A stretch of 64,000 bases of DNA, taken from positions 372,001-436,000 of the forward strand of contig OZ037916.1 of NCBI GenBank assembly GCA_964035575.1, read 5' to 3'. Numbering within the stretch: position 1 is the stretch's first letter; every line of letters starts with the position of its first letter. The notes under the pieces were generated by a model. The model did no database searches, had not been told where the DNA came from, and saw nothing but the letters and a program-made list of their open reading frames with translations. The stretch comes from Rhynchopus sp. YZ270_cl-10. Lineage: Eukaryota > Euglenozoa > Diplonemea > Diplonemida > Diplonemidae. A program made the translations under genes and the position numbers. This document shows, in pieces, positions 11,101 through 21,943 of the stretch.

Positions 11101-11444
11101 GCAAAGCCCTCAGGACAAATAGAATTTTTTGTAGCGGTTTTACAAATACACAAAAGGGCTTGACTGGGAAAATGGAAATAGGGGGCTTGCCAGATGGATT
11201 CCATCTAGCTTTATTTGTGCCCCCCCCCCCTTCCCACTCCCTTTGATGCAGTGTAACCAACACAAATTCAGCACCTTTAAAAAAAAAATGGAGGATTTCC
11301 TCCATCAAAGCCTGGAAAAAAGCTCCTCTTGGAAAATTTTTCCTTTAGGTAGAAGAACTTGAGAGCACTGCTCGTTTTGCACGCAGCCAACAGAGAAAGA
11401 CACAGCGCAATTTTTGAACAATTGTTAGAATATTTTTTAAAGTA
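8157..11444. other. Gene-poor interval with recurring short motifs
   Basis: No supported gene. It holds homopolymers and copies of short motifs that recur elsewhere in the window: TTGAAATACAAAGCCCTC-like at 8164-8195 and 11089-11125; TTGGTTGTATTAGTGTAG at 9910-9957 and 10951-11000 (T-motif); ATTGATAGCATAGGTATAGG at 10447-10474. A hairpin-prone stretch at 9377-9450 pairs GTTTCACAACTTTT with AAAAGTTGTGAAAC. Confidence 0.55.
8336..8452. repeat. Short tandem repeat, GACAGGTC-type
   Basis: About eight imperfect 10-11 bp copies of the kind TGACAGGTCGC or CGACAGGTCAC, with diverged flanks. Confidence 0.75.
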
Positions 11445-11446
11445 TA

Positions 11447-11733
11447 CACTGTGGCTAGGGGTATGGGGATAGGTTCGCTGGGATAGCATATTTGGGGATA
11501 GCATATGCTATCCCCCTGGGATAGGTTATTTCAGGATAACCTATCCCCCTGGGATAGCATTTGACTGTACTTTACTAAGGATTCGTGCTGGGGACACAAA
11601 AATTTAGTATCCCCACCCAGGTGCCCATTTGTCACCTTCCCACCCCTTAAAAAAATACAAAATAATGGGGGGATTCGGGTGCCCAAATAATCCTATGCAC
11701 AAAAAATGAAGCGGGGGGGAAAAGGGATAAATA
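11447..11733 (+). repeat. Left terminal inverted repeat of the 11447-15400 element
   Basis: The reverse complement matches 15042-15400 almost base for base. The outer part contains palindromic GGGATAGCATATGC-type repeats. The inner part includes a C/G run and ends near GGGATAAATAA. Confidence 0.9.
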
Positions 11734-11973
11734 ATTTTATTTCCCCCACCCAACAACAATGATAAAGCGTAACGACAACAAATAAAAGCAAATAGGAATT
11801 TGTGGTTTTTGTGAGGCACTCAACGAAGTGTGCCGGCTCTGTGGAGACACGGAGCCACCAGCACTCCCCAGTCTTTTTTCCGGAAGTACCTGGAAAACTC
11901 GCGGTTGCGACCAGGCAAACGAAAAAATTCAATTACACACCAAATGTGTGCGGGAGAAAATAGAAATGCAAAA

Positions 11974-12124
11974 AATTCCAGCTTCATCTGTGGGTGCGAC
12001 GTTCTGCGGGCCTCCAGACATTAGGTGTTATAATTATTCTTGTTGCCACTCATCACCATCAGAATAACACCACAAAATGTCTGGAAGCCCGCAGAACGTC
12101 GCACCCACAGATGAAGCTGGAATT
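11974..12124. repeat. Long inverted repeat (hairpin) spanning a start codon
   Basis: Arms 11974-12022 and 12076-12124 are 49 bp each, with one mismatch by eye, around a 53-bp spacer. A further GGTGTTAT/ATAACACC pairing extends into the spacer. The right arm contains the ATG and first 15 or so codons of the transposon's first gene, so a transcript starting upstream would fold its start codon into a near-perfect duplex. Confidence 0.93.
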
Positions 12125-13116
12125 CCAAAACAAAAAGACCTCTTCGCAGACTTCTTCAAGCTGTACGTGCTTCCTGCACCCAAACACAGCATCCACGTGA
12201 CGGACCTCAGGGAACTGATCCGAAAGGTATTCCCCAAGCACTTCGGCAACCTTTCTGACGTAACGCCAACTGTCACATCCGCGATTAAGTCTGCACACAA
12301 GAAGGTCAAGGATAACTTGACAAAAAATGAGCACGAAGCACTTATGGCAGATGGGAGCGATGCGTGGCTCTACCGGTCCAAGAACGGTGCCCCCTGTGTC
12401 CTCTATGGAATGGATATTCGCAAGGAGCCAACCAACCACATGAAGACTACCTCCGCATACATCCACATTAGGAAGTATGCGTTGACATGTCTCCTTGACG
12501 ACATGGACGTCACCTTCGAGAAGATCAAACAGGAAAGGGAAGATGCGGAAGAGGCTGCAAAAGACAACAAGAAGACGACCACCAAGCCGAATACCGAGTC
12601 GAAGACCAAGGTGAAGGCCGATACCAAGAGTGCGGTGGCTGCTTTCGTGTACCCGGGCCATGATATGGTTGGGTTCCCTGACCGCGTCGAGATCCGCTTC
12701 GACGCCCCGTTGAATGAAAGGTACATGCAACTGGTCTCCGAAGAAGGAGACCCGAATGCGCCCTCTTTTGCGGGGCGCACGTTCAACATCGCCTGGAGGA
12801 GGTGCGTGGAAGGGGAGGTAGGGGCCGCCTCGCCCCCTTCCGGGTTGTACCGACGCCAGGTTTCCCTCCCCGAAGGGGACTATGCTCGCGATGCCATCAC
12901 GGTATGCCACAGAGAAAGAATAAGAATAACACAATACCAAATATAACCCAGATTGACTCCAACGACGAGAACAGGACCGTGGTGGTCATCCCCCGTGTCA
13001 TATCCAGGGCCAAGATCTCCATTGGGGGAAAGAGGAAGAGGGAAGAGGACGGAAGCGGCTTGACGGTAAACCCCTCATCGAACCTCATCGAAGACACCAC
13101 CAGTGGTGGAATGTAA
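12077..13116 (+). CDS. Transposon gene A, unknown 329-residue protein, one intron
   Basis: Exons 12077-12901 and 12952-13116, joined by a 50-bp phase-0 intron with GTATGC donor and CCCAG acceptor. Splicing replaces an abrupt C-terminus with a sensible basic tail (ISIGGKRKREEDGSG) ending at TAA. The N-terminal third (FADFFKLYVLPAPKHSIHVT onward, residues about 23-115) is a compact helical domain that could bind DNA. Residues about 155-190 are a lysine/threonine-rich linker. The last third is strand-rich (VGFPDRVEIRFDAPL). I recognise no family. It precedes gene B inside the inverted repeats, so an accessory or DNA-binding role in transposition is inferred. Its first codons lie in the hairpin at 12076-12124. 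The splice model is by eye. Confidence 0.7.
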
Positions 13117-13264
13117 AATTCACGGAGAAGAGAAAAACCTATCAAAAAAGTCTACCGCCATCAACAATATGCACCCCCTCCCCCCCCTTTTTTTTTGCAA
13201 CCCACCCCACCCACCCCACCCGAACAAGAAAAATTAAAACAGCTACAAATCAAACTACTGAACA

Positions 13265-14839
13265 ATGGATCCACAGCTTCTCGAAGCGATCCGCGAAGGC
13301 TTGGAAAAGGGCAGACTCCAGGCCCGTGTGTCTGAACACCAGGCAGCCCTCATGCAGAAAACTATGAATGCTGTGCTAAAAGAAAAAGGGTTCGCACCCC
13401 TCTCCCTCGGCCTTTCTCGCTATGCAGGCACGCACAAGAAGCGCCTTGCTGAAGAGGCCGGCCTCCTCCTGAACTCCCTCCCGAACATCTGCCTCGATCT
13501 CTTGGAGACGCTTCCGGATGGCTGCAGGCCAAGTTCCGTTACGGGGGTTCTCCTCAGGGATGATTACAATCCCCTGAATGCCTTCCGCAATGAAGGCAAG
13601 AGAACACGGCTCTGCGTCGCGCTGTACTTTGTGTGGGAGGGGGAGTTTTATTGCACAGAGCCAGTGACTGTTGCGGACAAGGGCCCTGTGGAGTACAAGA
13701 ACTGGTACATGAACGAGTTTCTAGCTCAGGTTGTTGATCTGAATCAGTTCCCACTGACCATGACTGACACCCATCAGGTGTTCGTCAGACTGGAGCGTGT
13801 TGGTGGTGACCATCATGATTTGTGGTCGTATTTTTACAGGATGGGGGCGAAGGGACACCGCTCGGCTTTTTGCTCTACAGAGCGGTCATTCTCAGTCACA
13901 CAGCTGCATACGTGCAAACGCCTTGACCTTCGTGAGCTCGACCAAGCAGGTTTTTACAACCAGCTGTGGGAACTAATGCTTCCTTATTCCTGCACCACGA
14001 CCCCCACCCTGCACGACACCAAAGGGGTTATCATAATACTATGCAACCTACTCGAGGCAGGGTTTTGCTCTCTCCCAGATGAATTACAAAGATCAAAAAA
14101 GGACACTGAACCGATCAAGAGCCTGACAGGGAAGCAGGCGCATATTGCCCTGACCAACCTGTGCATGCAGGCAAAAGATGTTCAGCTCCAGATTGCGCTC
14201 TGTATGCAGGCACTCTCGTACTTTAAGTACCAGAATATATCGTGCCACTTTCATGCAAACGGAAGCTGCAAAAAGGAGTTTCTTTTTTCTCTTGTTCTGT
14301 ACCACGCACTCATCTTTTCTCTTGAGTGGGTGGCTGCAGGGGTGACAATGGGGAAGGGATACACATATTTTCACAGCATGTCCCACTGGTTTGATCCAGA
14401 GGACGCTGTGCCTGTCTGGGCATCAGACGAAATGGGGGAGCAAGGGAACAGCACGAGAAAGCTCTCAGCTGGACGGGTTGGGTCGGGGAAACAGTTTGAG
14501 AGGGGACAACACCGCTTTGAATCGGCGAGGAAAAAAAGTTTCAAAAAAATACCCACTCCTTCGCAAAAAGAAGACGACGTACCGCGCATATTTGCCTACA
14601 GTTATTTAAAAATTTGCAAGCGTTGTTTCACACGCAACAATACGTGGAGAACGAACTTGGATTATCTGGTGCAGCGAGTGAAGAGATGCGGATTCGACGG
14701 TCATGTGACGACTCAGGAGGGAACTAACGACATTTTGTTCAGTGCTGACTCTAATAACCATCAGTGCTTCAAACTGTGTGTGTGTGGCAAAAGAAAATGG
14801 GACATACCTTCACGAGCTTCCGAATACATAAGTGAGTGA
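13265..14839 (+). CDS. Transposon gene B, unknown 524-residue protein (transposase candidate)
   Basis: A single uninterrupted frame from ATG at 13265 to TGA at 14837-14839. The first about 180 residues are mixed alpha/beta. A hydrophobic stretch (FLFSLVLYHALIFSLEWVAA) near residues 340-360 precedes the conserved-looking segment HSMSHWFDPEDAVPVWASDE, GEQGNSTRK, which resembles in layout the late acidic-residue region of some DDE transposases. The C-terminus has cysteine pairs (CKRC about residue 453, CVCGKRKW about residue 508), possibly zinc-binding. Being the largest gene inside the inverted repeats, it is the best transposase candidate, but that is inferred from context; I could not name a family or assign a catalytic triad. 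Confidence 0.7.
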   Translation: MDPQLLEAIREGLEKGRLQARVSEHQAALMQKTMNAVLKEKGFAPLSLGLSRYAGTHKKRLAEEAGLLLNSLPNICLDLLETLPDGCRPSSVTGVLLRDDYNPLNAFRNEGKRTRLCVALYFVWEGEFYCTEPVTVADKGPVEYKNWYMNEFLAQVVDLNQFPLTMTDTHQVFVRLERVGGDHHDLWSYFYRMGAKGHRSAFCSTERSFSVTQLHTCKRLDLRELDQAGFYNQLWELMLPYSCTTTPTLHDTKGVIIILCNLLEAGFCSLPDELQRSKKDTEPIKSLTGKQAHIALTNLCMQAKDVQLQIALCMQALSYFKYQNISCHFHANGSCKKEFLFSLVLYHALIFSLEWVAAGVTMGKGYTYFHSMSHWFDPEDAVPVWASDEMGEQGNSTRKLSAGRVGSGKQFERGQHRFESARKKSFKKIPTPSQKEDDVPRIFAYSYLKICKRCFTRNNTWRTNLDYLVQRVKRCGFDGHVTTQEGTNDILFSADSNNHQCFKLCVCGKRKWDIPSRASEYISE

Positions 14840-15041
14840 GGAGTTCCACAAATGGGATGAAAAGGGGGTAGGGGGAGCCTTTTCTCTTTTTCTGTGTTTA
14901 ACAATGTAAACCCAAAACGACCCCCTCTTTTGACGATTTTGATTTTACAGCTTTTTAGCTTTTTTCCCTGTGTTACCTTTTGAACTTTTGTGTGATTTTT
15001 ATTGTGTGAAATGCTTGTTTTTTTATCCGCATCCTTTTTTA

Positions 15042-15400
15042 TTTATTTATCCCTTCCCCCCCCCGCTTCATTTTTTGTGCATAGGATTATTTGGGCACCC
15101 GAATCCCCCCATTATTTTGTATTTTTTTAAGGGGTGGGAAGGTGACAAATGGGCACCTGGGTGGGGATACTAAATTTTTGTGTCCCCAGCACGCAGATCC
15201 TTAGTAAAGTACAGTCAAATGCTATCCCAGGGGGATAGGTTATCCTGAAATAACCTATCCCAGGGGGATAGCATAACCTATCCCCGGGGATAGCATAACC
15301 TATCCCCGGGGATAGGTTATGCTATCCCCTGGGGGATGGCATATGCTATCCCCAAATATGCTATCCCAGCGAACCTATCCCCATACCCCTAGCCACAGTG
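15042..15400 (-). repeat. Right terminal inverted repeat of the 11447-15400 element
   Basis: Inverted partner of 11447-11733. It is longer because it carries extra copies of a roughly 22-bp GGGATAG...CTATCC unit. Confidence 0.9.
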
Positions 15401-15402
15401 TA

Positions 15403-17332
15403 GTTTATAAGATGACCTCCTCAGACTCACGCTTTAGTCACCTTGAAAGAATATCTGCAGTCTGGCACTCTATGGATGTAGGTGTAGGTTGTATGTGCGA
15501 ATAAAGTGAAGTTGAAATAAGTGTAAACACAAAAAAGGGGGGGGGGGGGGGGCTCGAAGAACGAAAGACGTGCTTACAGATGGCACATTATATATTTATT
15601 TTTTTTGTCTTCTTTGCATTCATCCTTTTGCGGTTTTCAAAGAGGAACCGCAATTTTTTTTTTTTTTTTTTTTGGATTTTTCCCCCCCCCGATCCCACTC
15701 AATTTACACTACAAGAACGGACAGATGTATGTATTATATCACACCCATATGATGGCTTGCAACCATCCTAGAGCGGTCCTGGTCTTCTCTCCACTCTTCC
15801 ATTCCTTTTCACCTTTCTATGTAATGGTTCACATGGAATGGGACTTGGAATGTGCAAAACGCCTCTGTGGACACAGACACCGACTGAACAAAGAATCCAA
15901 AAAAAAAAGAGTAGTTGAAACGTGCTAAAAATCAAAAGGCGGCTAAGAAAGGCGACTAAAAAAGCGGCTAAAAAAAGGCGGAATTTAGAAATACGGAAAA
16001 ACACAACAATTCCTTTTCAGGGCAAGTAGGGGGGAAAAAAAATATAATCTTGAATCAATCAATGTGTCTCTTGCGTACACATCCTTTTAAAAAAAAATGT
16101 TTGTCTATAGACGTATTGCACGAAAGCAGCTAGAGCTCTTTTTTTGAAAACTTGGTTGTATTAGTGTAGACACCCGAGGATGAACTCCACTATCTTTTTT
16201 TCTTCTTCTTCTTCTTCTTCTTCTTCGCAGGTGTCAACGCATCCTGAATACAAAAGTTGAAATATGAATAGGAATGTGTCACATTCGCATCCACATACTA
16301 CTTCTTAGAGAGAAGTTGACAATGCAAAGGCCTCGCCGTACAATGGCGGACACAATGCACTGCATCTGCACCTAAATAAATTTATTTCATGTACTTTCTT
16401 TTCTAAACGAAAAGAAGGTAAAAAGGGTGCGAAAAACTTGCACCTCAATAAAAATAAAAAAAGCGTGAATCCCTTCCGCAAACATACTACTTTAAAACAG
16501 AAAAAAGCAATGTGCAAAAGCCTCTACAGACCCAAGCACCGTAAAGCTGTCTATCGCACACAGAGGGAATTGTTTTTTTTTTGATTATATTCCTGATGAA
16601 CATAAAGCAAAAAAGACGTCCCCCTTGGAGCAAAGAGAAGCAATGAGAACACTTCCTTTTTTTGTACAAGATGCAAGCATGGCTCTCCACTCCTATTTTT
16701 GCAGGCGTAAAAAATAGTAACTCTGATAAAGCAAAAAAGGGGAAAAGGCTTTTTTCGTTGATTGCTCAATTACCCTGTTGGAGGGGGGTGATTGGCGACC
16801 GTATCGGAGGAAAACCATTTCTCCTTTAAGCTGCCGCTTGAAGGTATAAAAAACAATCAGAGAACAATGATTTTGGGACTCAAAAACCGCTCACTTTAGG
16901 CAAGTCTATTTTTTTTAATTTTTGAACAAACAATAGAAAAGAGTAGGTGAAAACGTGCTAAAACGCAGCTCAGTCGAGCACATGCAAAGAACAGAAAAGA
17001 GAGAGAGAGAGATATTATTAAGTCCATCCATTTATATATGGACAGCCACCCCACAAGGTGGGTGTGGTCCTAAGGTGTTTTTTTTTTTTATGATTTGTAT
17101 TTTGTTGGAAAAAAATGGATAACGGACAGCCAACACCTGCGCGATCTCCGTGCAAAAAAAAAAAAGGCAAAGCTATTTTGAGAATAGAAAAAAAATATAA
17201 AAAAAAAGGGTCGCGTGAACAAAAGAAACCTTGGGAGAAGGGAAGGAAAACGAATGTGCCTTTCGTGTACACACAAATTTAATAAACTAAGGAGAGAGAG
17301 AGAGATGAAGAGAATGGTGTGGCTGACGACCC
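15403..17332. other. Gene-poor interval with recurring motifs
   Basis: No supported gene. Holds a TTTATAAGATGACC-type motif (15405-15450, also at 20483-20525), a T-motif copy (16145-16191), ACGTGCTAAAA-type motifs (15915, 16952), and three diverged CAAAGCCTC-type motifs (about 15845, 16315, 16505). A TTC microsatellite sits at 16198-16226 and a T-run at 15655-15673. Confidence 0.55.
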
Positions 17333-17452
17333 CAAAATAGCAGAAAATAGCAGAAAACCGCAGAAAATAGCAGAAAATAGCAGAAAATAGCAGAAAATAG
17401 CAGAAAATAGCAGAAAATAGCAGAAAATAGCAGAAAATAGCAGAAAATAGCA
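17333..17452. repeat. 10-bp minisatellite (AAAATAGCAG), about 12 copies
   Basis: Near-perfect tandem decamers preceded by GACCCC and ended by ATAGCAC. A shorter copy with the same borders lies at 18857-18926, so the heptamer satellite is bracketed by direct copies of this minisatellite. Confidence 0.97.
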
Positions 17453-17577
17453 CTTTGGGGGGGTTTTTTTTGGGTTTGGTACCTGGGTGGTGGTGTGGCT
17501 CATGATGGACAAGGGAAGGCAACTTGGCCAGCCCGCAAACCCGGAAACCCCCTCCCACTCCACAAACGGATCATAAG

Positions 17578-18653
17578 GTACACAGTACACAGTACACAGT
17601 ACACAGTACACAGTACACAGTACACAGTACACAGTACACAGTACACAGTACACAGTACACAGTACACAGTACACAGTACACAGTACACAGTACACAGTAC
17701 ACAGTACACAGTACACAGTACACAGTACACAGTACACAGTACACAGTACACAGTACACAGTACACAGTACACAGTACACAGTACACAGTACACAGTACAC
17801 AGTACACAGTACACAGTACACAGTACACAGTACACAGTACACAGTACACAGTACACAGTACACAGTACACAGTACACAGTACACAGTACACAGTACACAG
17901 TACACAGTACACAGTACACAGTACACAGTACACAGTACACAGTACACAGTACACAGTACACAGTACACAGTACACAGTACACAGTACACAGTACACAGTA
18001 CACAGTACACAGTACACAGTACACAGTACACAGTACACAGTACACAGTACACAGTACACAGTACACAGTACACAGTACACAGTACACAGTACACAGTACA
18101 CAGTACACAGTACACAGTACACAGTACACAGTACACAGTACACAGTACACAGTACACAGTACACAGTACACAGTACACAGTACACAGTACACAGTACACA
18201 GTACACAGTACACAGTACACAGTACACAGTACACAGTACACAGTACACAGTACACAGTACACAGTACACAGTACACAGTACACAGTACACAGTACACAGT
18301 ACACAGTACACAGTACACAGTACACAGTACACAGTACACAGTACACAGTACACAGTACACAGTACACAGTACACAGTACACAGTACACAGTACACAGTAC
18401 ACAGTACACAGTACACAGTACACAGTACACAGTACACAGTACACAGTACACAGTACACAGTACACAGTACACAGTACACAGTACACAGTACACAGTACAC
18501 AGTACACAGTACACAGTACACAGTACACAGTACACAGTACACAGTACACAGTACACAGTACACAGTACACAGTACACAGTACACAGTACACAGTACACAG
18601 TACACAGTACACAGTACACAGTACACAGTACACAGTACACAGTACACAGTACA
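17578..18653. repeat. Heptamer satellite (CAGTACA)n, about 154 copies
   Basis: Essentially perfect tandem copies over about 1076 bp with no visible substitutions. Because 7 is not a multiple of 3 and the unit makes no stop, several frames on both strands stay open; these are not genes. Confidence 0.99.
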
Positions 18654-18856
18654 GCACCTGGTCTATATCGGGACAAAATACATTTTTTTTTTTTGCTAAA
18701 ATTGCTCTTATTTTTTACGCTTTTTTGCTCGAAAAAACCTTGTTCTGCATCTTTGGTAGGTGTTTTGGGGACTGGCTGGGGTCAGGAGTCCCTCATTTCC
18801 CCTCCCTTTAGCAAAAGCCCAAACCACGGCCAAAAAATAAAAAAAATCCAGACCCC

Positions 18857-18926
18857 CAAAATAGCAGAAAATAGCAGAAAATAGCAGAAAGTAGCAGAAA
18901 GTAGCAGAAAATAGCAGAAAATAGCA
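18857..18926. repeat. 10-bp minisatellite, second copy
   Basis: About seven copies of AAAATAGCAG, two with an A-to-G change, with the same GACCCCC start and ATAGCAC end as the copy at 17333. Confidence 0.95.
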
Positions 18927-21900
18927 CCCCCCTTCAGCCACACCAGAGAACACGTCTTTTTATTTTTTTTGAAAAAAATTTGTCATACAGACACCCCCAA
19001 AGAAGGTGGTACGAGAGAACCAGTCGATAAGACAATCTGTGCAAAATATTTTTTGTCCTCAATGTGGGTGTCTGAAAAGACTCAAAGAAAAGGGAGAAAA
19101 TAAAATAAAATGAAAGTTGAAAGTGAAAAACACCTCACCAGAAAACCAGCGGCACGAATATTTAAAAACCTTGAAAAAAATAAAATGAATGTGCATCATT
19201 GTTCACACTCAAAAAAGATACCAGATCTTTTCCCTCCCCAAAAAAAAAAATTTTTTTTTGGGAGTACAAATCCCATTCGACTGTGTGCCTTTGGTACGTG
19301 ACGAATACACCACCGGGTTAGTGGTGGCCGTATTGTGATAATTGCCCATCATAATACAGCCGTCCACTAACCTGGGGGTGGATCCAAAACCATGCTGTCC
19401 CAATATTTCAAAAAAAAAAAAAAATGGGGCAGGTAAGCAATGCACCAAAAAAAAAGACACAAAGTGTTCTTTTATTTTGAGGGGGAAAGAGAAGAGGTAG
19501 GCGCAGACAGCAAAAAAAAAAAGGAAAAAGATTAAGATGTAATGCTTTGAGAAAAAAATATGGGGGCTTTTGTTCATTTTTTTTTTTTTTTTGTGTAGAG
19601 AATACCAATGGATAACTCTTGTTCAGACACTCTATAAGGTATATTGTCGTATTGGCCGTACGCGACCCGCGAACCCCTCCCCCCAAAAAAGAAGAAGAGA
19701 ATCCCGGGGGGGGCTCGCGGACGCTGCCATGTTGAGAATTGTGCTTTGCAACACCTTTGTGGAAGAACACACGATCACCTGCAAAAAAAAAGAGAGAAAA
19801 TGATTTCAACATATGCGCTCAATAAATTGATAGCATAGGTTTAGGGATCAACAAAAATGTTCCAAAAAGTGAAGTTGATCGTGCAAACGACTCTGGGACG
19901 CAGGCATTGACACTCCACGAGGTATTTCATCATAATATTATGTTATCAATAAATTGATAGTATATGGCGAGGGATCAAATCCAAGAGGAAAAAAAAGAGC
20001 AGGGTTTTGTGTGTACAAAACAAAAGGCGTGCGTTCATGTCATAACCACAATACATATTAGAAAGAGAGAGGTGTTCTGTTATTTTCTAACAACCGAAAA
20101 AAAGATGAAATGGTGTTGATCACACTCAGAATATGAGTTGCGAAAAAAGAAAGGCAGCAAAAGGTTTTTCAAAAAACGTGTGTTCCTTTTTTGAACATGC
20201 CCAAAAAGAAAAATAGTCTGGATGAATGGGCCTCACGGACACAGACATGTTAACAAAAAAAATGAGGAGTGAAAAATCTGATGTCCGTTTTGCGTGCAGA
20301 GAAAAGAGAGAGAACAGACAAAAAAAAAAAAAAAATCCAAGAAAACTTGAGAGTATTGGAGATTTTCTCCATAGCATCTGAACGGATTTTTCAAACGCGC
20401 ATCCGAAAAACGCCCTACAAGGGACATTCGGATACTAAGTTTTTTTTTCTGCACAAAAAAAAAAAAAGAAAAGAAAAGAAAAGTTTATAAGATGACCCTA
20501 AGCCTCTCGTGATTAGCCACCTTGATCACATTCGTTGTGGCGGAGCAACAGCTGCAAAATAAAATGTGATTTTGAAATACAAAGACCTCTCGTGGAAGTG
20601 CACACAAAAAACAAAAATATTTTGCATTGGATGTTGCGAAGGGTGTTCACTATGTTCTCATCTTTTTCCTCTCAATCCAGCGTCAGCAAAAGGTGTGTTA
20701 TTATGTTCTCACAATTCCATAGGCATATCTCGTGACTGTCAACCATTTAAAAAAAATGAAAATGAAAGAATTTGTAAGATGAAGAGTCTTCCCTGAAAGA
20801 TACTGGAGTTCAGTTCACCCTGTGTCTACACTAAAAAAAAATTTTTTTGTGCGTAAAGTGTGCAATGAATTGTCTGTGTTGATATTCTTACTACTATAAT
20901 ACGCTCCCACTGACCTGGCCGTGAAGAAAAAAAACCTCTGAGGCCAAAAATAGAAACTAAACACTCATCACACGATGAAACCCATGGGAGAGGGGGTTGT
21001 GGTGAAAACGCACACACCTCGACCTGTTTGGGGTGAGGAGTGGTTTCTGCAGCGCGGTTCGTCTCTAGAACCGCAAAAGTGTGTTAAAAATGCTTTGTTT
21101 CTATTTCCTCCTTCATTTCATGAGGCGACAAAAAAAAAATTGAAAAGATGTGCTCTACCCTACATCAAAGCTGCCTTCAACAACAACAGTATGTAAAAAA
21201 ACAAAATCAAATACTCTTCAAAAACAAAGGGGGGGCAGGGGGCAGGGTCAATACAGTGACACTGCACGGGTTGAATACGAAAACGTAGTGGGGGGGTGCG
21301 GGTGGGGTGGGGTGTGGAGGGGTAGTGAGTGGATGGGATAAGGATAAGGGATATGGGATATGGGGAGAAAAAAAAAATACAAACCAAAATACACATCAGA
21401 ACGTGAAAAAACCCAAACTAGAACGGGTTTTTTTTTCACGCGCGCCCTCCCCTTGCCCCCTTGCCCCCTACCCCGCTTCTCCTTCCGCAGTTCTTATGCA
21501 GAATTATTTCCCCTTACAAACCGTGTCTCACTTTATGTTTAGCTTTTTTTTTTCGTTCCGGGTCTTTACTTTATTGAATAATGTTTGTTTGTTGTTTTTT
21601 TTTGTTGTTGTTTTTTTAAATTTAAAGTTCAGGGTTTTTCGTTACTGGGTGACTTTTTGTTTTTGTGCAACCAAAAAAAATTTTTTTGAACAATTTTGGA
21701 AGAGTGCAGTTGCTCCATTGCAAAACTTCGCTATTTTTTTTTTTTTTGTTCCTTTTTTTGGTTTTGCTTTTACCGTCTCGGTAAATATTATAGTGACCGT
21801 AAAAAAAAAAGGTCTTTTTGTGTTTGAAACTGGGTTAGTGCAGTTGTCCCTTTGGGTGTGTACACTGCATTTTTGTTTTCCCTAACTAAAATCAGGTGAT

Positions 21901-21943
21901 TCGCCTCAAGGGTGGCGTCTGGGGCCTCAAGGAACAGCTGTTT
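18927..21943. other. Gene-poor interval
   Basis: No supported gene. Includes an imperfect hairpin at 19308-19381, two ATTGATAG-type motifs (19826-19855, 19950-19977), a TTTATAAGATGACC motif (20483-20525), a TTGAAATACAAAG motif (20570-20600), a G-rich stretch 21226-21360, and a diverged T-motif at 21824-21868 just 3' of the EF-hand gene. Confidence 0.55.
19308..19381. repeat. Imperfect hairpin of about 35 bp per arm
   Basis: CCGGGTTAGTGG pairs with CCACTAACCTGGG, and GTATTGTGAT with ATCATAATAC, around an AATTGCCC loop. Confidence 0.8.

Larger units (their letters stand above)
11447..15400 (+). mobile_element. DNA transposon with long terminal inverted repeats and two unknown genes
   Basis: The element is bounded by long inverted repeats starting CACTGTGGCTAGGGG and flanked by TA on both sides (11445-11446 and 15401-15402), suggesting a TA target duplication. 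It is 3954 bp long and holds two plus-strand genes, one with an intron. The inverted ends are packed with GGGATAG/CTATCCC palindromes, possible transposase-binding sites. A near-identical lone copy of one end lies at 54526-54642 plus 62495-62697, showing that this is a repeated element and not just an inverted duplication. The superfamily is not recognised; the TA duplication alone would suit Tc1/mariner-like or several other DDE groups. Confidence 0.85.

Noticed and set aside
17279-18811. Frames of 358-465 codons on both strands
   Set aside because: Produced by the stop-free heptamer satellite; no start context or unique sequence beyond the repeat edges.
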